Shown here piece by piece: positions 55,022-64,000 of a DNA stretch of 64,000 nucleotides (position 1 is the first letter of the stretch; the number at the start of each line of letters is the position of its first letter). A program made the position numbers and the translations under genes. The notes beneath the pieces were generated by a model. The model was not told the DNA's origin. It did not search any database and saw only the letters and a list, made by a program, of their open reading frames with translations. Source of the DNA: JBARKJ01 sp963698885 (lineage in GTDB: Bacteria > Nitrospirota > JACRHJ01); contig CAVOSJ010000006.1 in the NCBI GenBank assembly GCA_963698885.1, forward strand, positions 124,001-188,000, written 5' to 3'.

Positions 55022-58000
55022 GTGGAAGGCATCGTCGGGATAGACCTTGGCTCCGTAAGCGTGAAGACGGTTACACTGGGGCCTGATGGAAATATTATAT
55101 CCTCCAGGTACAAGAGGCATTACGGCCAGGCGCTGTCCGCGGCCCTGGAGTTCCTGGACGCCCTGCCGGAGGGTACGCCCCTGGTCGTTACCGGCTCGGC
55201 TGGAAAACTGCTGGCCAGCATCCTGGAGCTTACCCACGTAAACGAGGTCGTGGCGCTCTCCGCCGCCGTCGGGAAATATTATCCGGACGTGAGGACGGTA
55301 ATCGAGATGGGCGGCGAGGACTCCAAGCTCGTCGTCATGGAGGATGCGAAGCTTCGCGATTTCTCCATGAACTCCGCCTGCGCCGCGGGTACCGGCTCAT
55401 TCCTGGACCAGCAGGCCGAACGTCTGAATATAAAGATAGAGGGCGAGTTCGGAGAGCTGGCGCTTAAGTCCGAAAACCCGCCGCGCATCGCCGGGCGGTG
55501 CAGCGTGTTCGCCAAGTCGGACATGATACACCTCCAGCAGCTCGCCACGCCGGATTACGACATCGTCGCCGGCCTTTGCTTCGCCGTCGCCAGGAACTTC
55601 AAAAGTACCATCGGGCGCGGCAAAAAGATGCTGAAACCCCTGATGTTCGCCGGCGGGGTCGCGGCTAATGCCGGCATGGTCCGGGCCTTCAGGGAGGTCA
55701 TGGACGCGGGCGAGAGCCTTGTAGTGCCCGAGCATTTCTCCGTCCTCCCGGCGGCTGGCGCGGCGCTCTACGCGGCGGCAAGGGGAGAGGCTCGTAAATT
55801 CCAGGGCGCGGAAAAGCTGCTCGCGTACCTGAAGGTCGTCCAGTACATGGGCGAGGGCCTGGCCCCGCTTCTGGCCGACGAGAAGTTCCTGATACGCTCA
55901 TCCCCGCTGTCCGAGGTCTATAAGGTTGAAGGGCCGGAGAAGGTCAACGCCTACCTGGGCGTGGACATCGGCTCCATAAGCACTAACGTGGTCGTTATAG
56001 ACGAGCAGAAGCGCGTGCTTTCCAAGCGCTACCTGATGACGGCAGGCAGGCCGATCGAGGCGGTGCGCCAGGGTCTTCGCGAAGTCGGCGCGGAGGTCGG
56101 AGACAACGTGAGAATACTGGGCGCGGGCACGACCGGTTCGGGGCGGTACATGATAGCCGATTTCATCGGCGCGGATATCGTGAAAAACGAGATAACCGCG
56201 CAGGCCACCGCCGCCGCGGACATCGACCCGCTGGTGGACACCATATTCGAGATAGGCGGCCAGGATAGCAAGTTCATAAGCTTAAGGGGCGGCGTAGTGG
56301 TGGACTTCGAGATGAACAAAGTCTGCGCCGCGGGCACCGGCTCCTTTCTGGAGGAGCAGGCGGACAAGCTCGACATAAACATTAAGGTCCAGTTCGGCGA
56401 GATGTCTCTATCTTCCCGGTGTCCCATATCGCTTGGCGAGCGCTGCACCGTCTTCATGGAATCTGCGGTGGTCTCCCATCAGCAGAAGGGCGCGCCCAAG
56501 GAAGACTTGGTTGCCGGGCTTGGCTACTCCATCGTCTATAACTATTTAAACAAGGTCGTCGGCGACAAGAAGGTCGGGGACAGAATATTCTTCCAGGGCG
56601 GCGTGGCTTTTAATAAAGGCGTCGCGGCGGCGTTCGAGAGCGTGACCGGCAAGCCCATCACCGTCCCTCCGCACCACGACGTGACCGGCGCGATAGGCAT
56701 GGCGTTAATCGCCAAAAAATACACCGAGCAGACCGGCCTCAAAAAAAGCGGCTTCAAGGGCTTCGACCTGGGCAACCGTAAATACGCCGTAAAGTCCTTC
56801 GACTGCAAGGGCTGCTCAAACCAGTGCGAGATACGCCAGGTGACACTGGAAGGCGAGAAGGAAAAACTCTTCTACGGCTCCCGGTGCGAAAAATACGACG
56901 TGAAGCGAAAGGCCGCGAAGGACGAGAACCAGCTCCCGCGCCTCTTCGCGCTCAGGGAAGAGCTTCTCCTCAAAGGCTACGACCCGTCCAAGAGCGCCGA
57001 TACATCGCGCGAAGCGAGTTCAAAAAAAATAGGGATACCGTACGTGCTTTTCTTCCACGAGCAGTTCCCGTTCTGGCGCATTTTTTTAGAGACGCTTGGA
57101 TTTACCGTGGTGCTGTCCGACCGCTCCAACAAGCAGACCATACGCCGGGGGCTGGAGGCCGTAATCGCCGAGTCCTGCTTCCCCATAAAGATGGCGCACG
57201 GGCATATAATGGATTTAATCGATAAAGGGGTGGAGCGGATATTCCTCCCGTCCTTTATCAACATGGCCCAGGACGGAGACAAGATGGAGCGCGGGGTGGC
57301 ATGCCCCTATGTCCAGACCATGCCGTACCTCGCGGCCGCGGCCATACCGGGGCTGAGGCTGATCGCGCCGTCGATTGATTTCGGGCAGGGCATGGCCGAG
57401 ATGGCCAGGGAGCTTAAAGGCTCGCTCTGCGGATTATAAAATAAGCATAGGCCGGATAAGGGCCGCGCTGATTGCTGGCGCGAAAGCCCAGAAGGAATTT
57501 TACGAAGTCGAACTGAGAGCAGCGGGCAGGGAGTTCCTGGAGAAGCTGGGTGAAAACGGCCGCGCCATCGTAATCATGAGCAGGCCGTACAACGGCTGCG
57601 ACGGCGGGCTTAACCTGGACCTGCCGGAGAAGCTCCGCGACCTGGGCATCGCCGCAATGCCGCTCGATTTCCTGCCGCTTGGCGATATAGACATAAGCCA
57701 CGACTGGCCGAACATGTACTGGCGGAGCGGACAGAGGATACTGCAGGGCGCGGAGATAGTCCGTGGCGACAAGCGGCTTAACGCGCTATACATAACGAAC
57801 TACGGCTGCGGGCCGGACTCCTTCCTCACGAAGTATTTCAAGGAGGTGATGGTCGAGAAACCCTACCTCCAGCTCGAGGTGGACGAGCATTCGGCGGACG
57901 CGGGCGCGATAACCAGGTGCGAGGCGTTCCTCGATTCGCTTGAGAACGTCGGGATGCTTTCGACAGAGAGGCGGAGCTTCAGGACGGTCTCATATTCCAA

Positions 58001-59204
58001 AATTGGCGGGAAGGGCCGGAAGATATTCATCCCCCGCATGTGCGACCACGCGTTCGTCCTTGCCTCCGCGTTCAAGCGCCACGGCATCGACGCGGCGCCG
58101 ACTTCGCCCGCGGACTCGCTGACGCTTGAGCTTGGCCGGAAGCATACCTCCGGCAAGGAGTGCTACCCCTGCACCGTCACCACGGGCGACATGGTAAAGA
58201 TATGCGTGGCTGATGGGTTCGACCCCGCCGCTTCGGCGTTCTTCATGCCGTCCGGCACCGGCCCGTGCCGCTTCGGACAGTACAATATGCTGCACCGCCT
58301 GGTGCTGGACGAGATAGGTTTCCCGGACGTGCCCATCTATGCGCCGAACCAGGACGAGGGGCTGTACAAGGACCTCGGCATGGTCGGGAACAGCTTCGTG
58401 CGCTCCGCCTGGCAGGGCATAGTGGCTACGGACCTCCTGAATAAATGCCTGCACGAGACCCGTCCGCACGAGAAGGAAAAAGGGGCGGCCCAGGCCCTGC
58501 ACAAGGAGTTCCTGGAGCGGGTATGCAACGTAATCGAAAAGGGCCTGCCGATGGAGCCCACGCTCCATGACATGAGAGACGCCTTCGAGGGCCTGCCGAA
58601 GGACGGCATTAAAAGGCCGCTCATCGGCATCGTCGGGGAGATCTATGTCCGGAGCAACGAGTTCTCCAACGAATCGGTCATCAAAAAAATCGAGGCCCTG
58701 GGCGGAGAGGTATGGCTTGCGCCGTTCGGGGAGTGGATACTCTACCAGAACCATACCAACATCGACGCCGCGAGAAGAAAGGGGAGCATATCGGAATATT
58801 TCTCCTGTCTCGCGACCCATTTAGTCCAGACCAGGATAGAACATAAATACAGCTCCATCTTCGAGGGCTTTTTGAATACCCTGCACGAGCCGCCGATAAA
58901 GGAGACCCTCTCGCTCGCCCTGCCGTACCTTAAACCCTCGTTCCAGGGCGAGGCGATCCTCTCGATGGGCAAGAGCGTGGACTTCACCCGCCACGGCGTA
59001 TCCGGCGTCGTGAACGCCATGCCGTTTAACTGCATGCCGGGTACCATAGTTACCGCGCTCCTGAAGAAATTCTCGGATGACCACGGCGACTTCCCGTACA
59101 TATCGATGTCCTACGACGGAAACGAGCAGGCAAACGGGATGACCCGCCTTGAGGCGTTCATACACCAGGCCATCCAGAGGATGAACGACAACGTGCTGGT
59201 GTAG
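55022..59204 (+). CDS. Giant acyl-CoA dehydratase activase (tandem BadF ATPases plus dehydratase-like domains; frameshift near 57425)
   Basis: GTG 55022 follows AAAAGGAGG by 8 nt. Two ASKHA ATPase modules occur. The first has IVGIDLGSVSVKTV and CAAGTGSFLDQQAERL; the second has YLGVDIGSISTNVVVID and CAAGTGSFLEEQADKL. The CAAGTG cysteines are the inter-subunit 4Fe-4S ligands of HgdC-like activases. A DUF2229 domain (GIPYVLFFHEQFPFWRIFLE) follows. Removing one A near 57425 continues as ELKARSADYKISIGRIRAAL into CoA-dehydratase-like domains (HTSGKECYPCTVTTGDM, FFMPSGTGPCRFGQYN). About 1394 aa. Such proteins inject electrons into 2-hydroxyacyl-CoA dehydratase or benzoyl-CoA reductase-like enzymes. 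The partner is not in this window. Confidence 0.85.
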
Positions 59205-59231
59205 TGGGGGCGTGACTCACGCTTTTTTATC

Positions 59232-59260
59232 TTGACAGCCGTTGAATCCTTCGGTATAAG
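59232..59260 (+). promoter_or_regulatory. Consensus promoter for the efflux locus, leaderless GTG start
   Basis: TTGACA (59232-59237), 17-bp spacer, TATAAG (59255-59260). The start site would coincide with GTG 59267. No Shine-Dalgarno sequence is present. Confidence 0.6.
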
Positions 59261-59266
59261 TGAAAT

Positions 59267-59664
59267 GTGAGAATATTTCTTAAAATATTCCTGACCGTGG
59301 CAATCGGCATTAACCTCCTTTGCGCGGTCATGCCTCCCAGGACCTGCGGGATGCCCTGCTGTCAGGGGGCACGGGGGGCAGATGGGAGCGATGGCGGCAG
59401 TCTTCCTGCTCCGACTATTCTCCCTTGCAGATGCACGCCCCCGAAACGCCGCCCTGCTGTAAAATTCAGGCCGCTCAGGACACAGACCCCGCGACGATTA
59501 ACACAGCGCAGGCGGAGAAATCCCAGCCGGATTTGATGCCCATATCCGGCCCGGCCTTCGCAGTCAATACCTTCGCAAAAAAGGCCCCGCTTGCAGACGG
59601 CTCCCCGCCAGGGGCGCTAAGTTCAGTACCCGTCTATAAACTGACCTCCGCATATCTCTGCTGA
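59267..59664 (+). CDS. Small exported Cys/His-rich protein at head of metal-efflux locus (frameshift near 59375-59410)
   Basis: The first frame begins with signal peptide MRIFLKIFLTVAIGINLLCA and CGMPCCQGARG. The second frame supplies SSCSDYSPLQMHAPETPPCC and continues to ISGPAFAVNTFAKKAPLADG and the stop at 59664. One indel between about 59371 and 59410 (a G6 run lies there) joins them. Roughly 130 aa, with CC pairs that could bind copper or silver in the periplasm. No family recognised. It precedes the membrane protein and CusCBA-like genes. Confidence 0.5.
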
Positions 59665-59805
59665 TCCCCTTAAGGGGTGCGGGCATTTGACATGCCTTTG
59701 CCTCCCCCATAGTCCCTTTTTTTCTTATTCGTAATCTAAGGCCGTAAACCGTGCAGAAGCTTCATTCTATGGCGTTAGTATCCGATTTTTAAGACAAAAT
59801 AAGCG

Positions 59806-60477
59806 GTGTCTGGTAAATTTATGCGTATGCGGACAAAAGAGGTATTACGTGTAACCGCCGCCGGGGTCGCCGGGGCCGTCATAGGGTATTTTATCCTGCA
59901 CCCTTACAGCGCGGTCTTTTACAGCCTGTACCCCCTCCCGCACAGCCGGACGCCCGGGACCAGTCTCAGCTTTCAAGAGGCGCTGGGCCAGTTCAGGCTC
60001 TTCCTGGATACCTTCAACATGTGGTATGTCGGCATCCCGTACGCGTTAATCGGCGCGCTGGCCGGGATATCCATCGGTATCGCGGCGGAAGCCAGAAGGC
60101 GGCACGAGGAGACCAAACGGCGGGAGGCGGCCAGGAAGGCGGCCCATGAAGCGCTCCAGGAGCTAATGGTGACGCTCTCCCACTATCTCCTGAACGCCTC
60201 CACCGTCATCGGCGGATATTCCAGGCTCCTGATTAAGAAAACGAAGGGCACGGACCTGGAGAAGCCTCTTCAAGCAATCATGGAAGAGTCCGCGTACGTC
60301 GAGGCGGTCGTGAATTCGCTCCAGTCGCTTGAGGCCGTGAAGGAGGAGGAATATATTCCCGGCGGAAGTTCCCGGATGATCGACATAAAAGCGGAGCTTG
60401 AGCGCCGTATCGCACAGTCGGCGGCGCGTAAGGACGCCGCAACAGAGAAAGAAGAAAAAAGTGAAAAACCTTCTTAA
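59806..60477 (+). CDS. Membrane protein with HisKA-like helix but no ATPase domain
   Basis: About 218-223 residues (GTG 59806 or ATG 59821). Two membrane helices are VTAAGVAGAVIGYFILHPY and YVGIPYALIGALAGISIGIA. A coiled coil is followed by LMVTLSHYLLNASTVIGGYS, which resembles a histidine-kinase H-box but has Tyr in place of the E/D and no Pro. The C-terminus is Lys/Glu-rich. No HATPase follows. It may be a degenerate sensor for the efflux operon. The 3' end overlaps the start of the outer-membrane efflux gene. Confidence 0.6.
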   Translation: MSGKFMRMRTKEVLRVTAAGVAGAVIGYFILHPYSAVFYSLYPLPHSRTPGTSLSFQEALGQFRLFLDTFNMWYVGIPYALIGALAGISIGIAAEARRRHEETKRREAARKAAHEALQELMVTLSHYLLNASTVIGGYSRLLIKKTKGTDLEKPLQAIMEESAYVEAVVNSLQSLEAVKEEEYIPGGSSRMIDIKAELERRIAQSAARKDAATEKEEKSEKPS

Positions 60478-61754
60478 AATAGCGGCGGCGTGCGTCATGC
60501 TGGCCGCCTCGCCTGCCCGCCTACGCGCAGGAGACGTTGAAGCTCTCCGACCTGCTTGGCGAAGCGCGGGCGAAAAACCCCGCACTCTCCGCGATGCGGT
60601 ACAAGGTACGAGGCGGCGCGGGAGCGGGTGCCCCAGGCCGGGGCGCTGCCGGACCCGATGCTGATGATGGGAGTCCAGAACCTCCCGACGAACTCGTTCT
60701 CGTTCAACAAGGAGTTGATGACCTCGAAGATGATCGGGCTGTCCCAGACCTTCCCGTTACTTCGGGAAGAGGGGGCTTAAGCGCGAGGCTGCGGCTTCGA
60801 GGCGAAGGCGCTGGAAGGAGACTACAGGGAAATGGACCTTATGCTTGAAAAGGACGTGAAGGCCGCCTATTTCGACCTCTATCTACTCAAAAAAAGCCGG
60901 GAGGTGCTTAGCATAAACTGGCTAATCTGCTCGACAGCCTGCTGAAGATAACCCAGTCCCGCTACTCGGTCGGCCTGGGGAACTTCAAGGATATTATCAA
61001 AACGCAGGTTCAGCAGTCACTGCTCGTTGACAAAAGGCTTGCCCTGGAGAGGGACGAGCGGACAAAGAGGGCGGAGCTTGGGGCGCTGCTTGGCCGGGGG
61101 GCGCCGGTCGCGGGCGAGGTAGAGGACGTGAAGCCCGCAGTCCTCACGCTGGACGAGAAGGCCCTGTCCGAATCAGCCGTGGCGAACCGGCCCGCGCTCA
61201 AGGCCGCGTCCCTGCGGATAAAAAAGGGGGAGGCCATGCTGGAGACGGCGGAGAAGGAATATTACCCGGACTTCACAGTCACCGCCCAGTACATGGAGAG
61301 GGACAGGCTGGACACAGGCGTAAAACCTTCCGACATGGTATCCGCCGTGGTCTCCGTCAACCTGCCGATCTGGCGCAAATCGAAGCTCGCACCCGCCGTC
61401 CTGGAGGCGTCTCTTCTGAAGGACGAGGCCGAGCAGGAACGAGACGCAAAGGTGAACGAGATAAAGGCCCAGGTGGAGTCGCTCGTGGAGCAGGTGAATA
61501 AGGACGGATCTCAGATTAAACTATACCGCGAAGTCGTCATACCGCAGGCCGGGGAGGACATAAACGCCGGGCTCGCGGGATACGAGGTGGGCAAGGTGCA
61601 GTATATGGACCTGCTGGACTCCATCCGGACGTTCCTCGACTACCAGACCGAATACTATAACCGGATAGCCGGGCGGGAGAAGGCCGTAGCCGAGCTTGAG
61701 GCGGTTACGGGCAAAGAGTTAGTGGCCGGTCCGACCGGCGGCGGAGGATTCTAA
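60461..61754 (+). CDS. Outer-membrane efflux protein, TolC/CusC family (several frameshifts)
   Basis: GTG 60461 opens VKNLLKIAAACVMLAASPAR, a signal peptide. The product then reads LKLSDLLGEARAKNPALSAM, RYEAARERVPQAGALPDPML and MGVQNLPTNSFSFNKELMTS in successive frames. Later come LEKDVKAAYFDLYLLKKSRE and LLKITQSRYSVGLGNFKDII, then an intact stretch from 61128 (AVANRPALKAASLRIKKGEA) to 61754. At least four single-base indels lie between 60500 and 61130. The heptad helices and ALSAM/NRPAL repeats are those of RND outer-membrane channels, about 420 aa. It overlaps the previous gene and abuts the adaptor. Confidence 0.78.
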
Positions 61755-63216
61755 ATGAAAAACAAAATAATCGTCCTGATTATACTATTTGTGGCGGTTT
61801 TCGCCGCGAGCGCATATTTAAGCCGAGGCTTCTGGCTCCATTACACGCCCTGGGGTACGGGCGGGCAGGCCGTGCACGCGGTCGGTGCGAAGGACGACCA
61901 ATGCAAGACCGTATACACCTGCCCCATGCACCACCAGATAATCAGGGACAGCCCCGGCGACTGCCCCATCTGCGGCATGACGCTGGTCAAGAAAGAAATC
62001 GGCGGCGCGGCGGCTACGGAAAAGGGGGAACGGCGGGGACTGCAAACGAATGGGGAGCATGTCAACTCCGGGGACGACGCCGTCGGAGAAGTCCCTTAAG
62101 ACCGTGACGCTCGACCCGCGCGAGAGGATGCTTGCGAACGTGGCGACCACCCAGGCGCGTGAGGAATCGATTTCCCAGGATGTCGATACGGTGGGCAAGA
62201 TCGCCGTGGACGAGAAGGGCATCCGGAAAATCTCCTCGCGGTACGCCGGACGGATTGAAAAACTGGCGGTGAATTTCACCGGGCAGTACGTGAGAAAAGG
62301 CCAGGAAATTTTCTCCATATACAGCCCGGATATGGTGACGGCCCAGAAAGAATATCTTATCGCCAAGGCATCGGCCGCGCGGCTTAAGTCTGCCGATTTC
62401 CCGGAAATAGCGTCCGGGTCGGAGGGCGTGCTGGACGCGGCCAGGACGAGGATGAAGCTCTGGGGCCTGACCAACGCGCAGATACGCAGGCTGGACGCGA
62501 CCGGAGAAGTGAATAACACCGTCTCGGTTTACTCCCCCGTATCCGGGACGGTCACGGACATGAAGGCGAGAGCCGGCGATTACGTGACGGAGGGCGGGGA
62601 GGTCTTCACGGTATCCGACCTCTCCCGCGTATGGATGGAGGCGGAGGTTTACGAATACGAGTTCTCGAAGGTATCGCTCGGCTCGCGGGTGGAGGTCACG
62701 GCGGAGGCATATCCGGGCAGGGTATTTTGGGGGACGGTGTCGTTCATAGACCCCACAGTGAACCCGGAGAGCAGGACGGTGCGGGTCCGGGCGGAGCTGC
62801 CTAACAGAAACGGGATGTTGAAGCCTGAGATGTTCGTGACGGCGAAGCTTCTGTCGAAGCCCGTCAGGGGAGTCGTCGTCCCGGCCTCCGCGGTCCTTTA
62901 TACCGGCAAGGGCAACGTGGCATGGGTGGAGGAAAAGCCAAACGTGTTCACCATGCGAAACGTCACCACCGGCCTTCGCTCGGGAGATGACTTCCAGATA
63001 CTGGCCGGGCTGAAGCCGGGCGAGCGCGTCGTTACCCAGGGCGGGTTCTTAATCGATTCCGAAGCCCAGCTCGAGCAGAGCGCGGGCGGGGGGGGCGGCG
63101 CGGGCGGCATGGCCAATATGCCGGGCATGGAACAGCCGGGCAAGGGGACGGCCAAACCCTCGCCAAAACAGCCGCCGGCGAAGCAGAGTCATGCCGGGGA
63201 TGAACATGTAACATGA
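61755..63216 (+). CDS. cusB: CusB-like RND periplasmic adaptor with heavy-metal-binding domain (frameshift near 62058)
   Basis: N-terminal membrane anchor (IIVLIILFVAVFAASAYLSR), then the metal-binding domain YTCPMHHQIIRDSPGDCPIC GM with Cys/His/Met ligands. Removing one G from GGGG near 62058 gives QTNGSMSTPGTTPSEKSLKT and continues into the adaptor: RYAGRIEKLAVNFTGQYVRK (lipoyl hairpin), VYSPVSGTVTDMKARAGDYV, and the beta-barrel EAYPGRVFWGTVSFIDPTVN. The C-terminus is Gly/Met/His-rich. It couples CusA to the outer-membrane channel and can pass Cu(I)/Ag(I). About 486 aa. Confidence 0.87.
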
Positions 63217-64000
63217 TAAATAAAATTATCGAGTACTCCGCAAAAAACAGGCTTATCGTCCTGTCGCTTTTCGCCCTGATAATAATCTGGGGCGTATGGG
63301 CGCTGTACAGGACGCCGCTCGACGCCATACCCGACCTCTCCGACAACCAGGTCATCGTCTATACCGAGTGGCCGGGCAGAAGCCCCGAGACTATCGAGGA
63401 CCAGATAACCTACCCGCTGGTAACCAGGCTTCAGGGCGTGCCGAAGGTCCGGGTGGTACGCGCGACGTCGGCGTTCGGCTTCTCACTCATCTACGTCATC
63501 TTCGACGACGACGCGGATATCTACTGGGCCAGGACAAGGGTCCTGGAGAGGCTTAACTACGCTTCCTCGGAACTGCCCGCGGGGGTAAAGCCGGCACTCG
63601 GTCCCGACGGTACGGGGGTCGGGCAGGTTTACTGGTACACACTGGAAGGCGACGGCTACGACCTGGCAAGCCTTCGGGCCATACAGGACTGGTACGTCCG
63701 CTACCAGCTCAATGCCGTGCCGGGCGTGTCGGAAGTCGCCTCCATGGGCGGGTTCGTGAAGCAGTACGAGGTGGACCTGGACCCGAACAAGGTGCAGGCC
63801 TACCACGTCAGCACCACGGACATCACGGACGCCATAAAGAAGAGCAACAGCGAGGTCGAGGGGAACCTGTTCGACAAAAGCTCTATGTCTTTTATGGTAC
63901 GAGGACTGGGATATATCAAGGGAATACACGACCTGGAAAACGTGCAGGTGGCCGTCCACGGCGGGACGCCGATATTCGTGAAGGACATAGGCCGGGTGCA
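63213..64000 (+). CDS. cusA: CusA-type heavy-metal RND efflux pump, truncated by window end
   Basis: ATG 63213 overlaps the adaptor stop (ATGA). The frame stays open to the window end (262 codons). MINKIIEYSAKNRLIVLSLF is followed by TM1, then TPLDAIPDLSDNQVIVYTEW, GRSPETIEDQITYPLVTRLQ, GVPKVRVVRATSAFGFSLIY and AGVKPALGPDGTGVGQVYWY. These are hallmark blocks of the HME subfamily (CusA/CzcA). The pump expels Cu/Ag (or Co/Zn/Cd) using proton flow. Metal choice cannot be decided, because the methionine residues lie beyond the window. Confidence 0.93.
   Translation, partial: MINKIIEYSAKNRLIVLSLFALIIIWGVWALYRTPLDAIPDLSDNQVIVYTEWPGRSPETIEDQITYPLVTRLQGVPKVRVVRATSAFGFSLIYVIFDDDADIYWARTRVLERLNYASSELPAGVKPALGPDGTGVGQVYWYTLEGDGYDLASLRAIQDWYVRYQLNAVPGVSEVASMGGFVKQYEVDLDPNKVQAYHVSTTDITDAIKKSNSEVEGNLFDKSSMSFMVRGLGYIKGIHDLENVQVAVHGGTPIFVKDIGRV

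Noticed and set aside
597..62100. Programmed ribosomal frameshifting as explanation for the split genes
   Set aside because: The break sites share no slippery motif plus stimulatory structure, shifts occur in both directions, and unrelated gene families are affected; indel error is simpler.

Overview
The window is from a GC-rich Gram-negative bacterium: many signal peptides, a TolC/CusBA-type envelope efflux system, sigma70-like promoters and densely packed operons. Several features point to an anaerobic or microaerophilic deltaproteobacterium (Desulfobacterota) or a relative such as Nitrospirota. These are the order tig-clpP-clpX, a DinG-type helicase with an N-terminal JAB domain, a giant acyl-CoA dehydratase activase, a NifS/NifU pair, and an argD-argF-argG-argH cluster. 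This placement is inference and no marker here fixes the phylum.

Layout. 1-2853: 3' part of an RNase H-like nuclease, then two exported TPR/PEGA proteins. 2976-6526: tRNA-Leu, trigger factor, ClpP and ClpX. 6771-10962: JAB-DinG helicase, CvpA-like protein, a small thioredoxin-like protein and a TlpA-type lipoprotein. 11052-17394: PEP carboxykinase-like protein, an ICMT/NnrU-like membrane protein, endonuclease III, DNA polymerase X and a rubrerythrin-like protein. 17610-19741: tandem SDR paralogues. 20419-28215: Rho, a diguanylate cyclase, a GAF-rich histidine kinase with response regulator and HEAT protein, and glycogen synthase. 28391-37347: GalT, a secreted FG-GAP protein, a GNAT-like protein, PyrF, an HtrA protease and a DJ-1/PfpI protein. 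37540-41274: TldD, a DUF4160/DUF2442 pair, a PHP phosphoesterase and an exported helical protein. 41237-43541: an ECF sigma / anti-sigma / DUF3106 / HTH operon. 44201-51157: glycerate kinase and the arginine operon. 51504-59204: thiamine-binding protein, NifS, NifU, a nicotinamidase remnant, nicotinate phosphoribosyltransferase and the activase. 59267-64000: a copper/silver-type RND efflux locus that runs off the window.

Two families of intergenic repeats stand out. One is a roughly 100-bp element made of successive hairpins (six copies). The other is a roughly 100-bp element with long terminal inverted repeats and a conserved core (two copies plus a solo end). In both, the stems change in a paired, compensatory way between copies.

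About sixteen genes, including normally intact housekeeping genes such as pyrF, argD and htrA, are broken by single-base indels, mostly in G/C homopolymers. The downstream frame restores a canonical family sequence. I read this as uncorrected assembly or sequencing error rather than mass gene decay, so these genes are annotated across the indel. Several consensus promoters lie so close to start codons that leaderless transcripts are likely.
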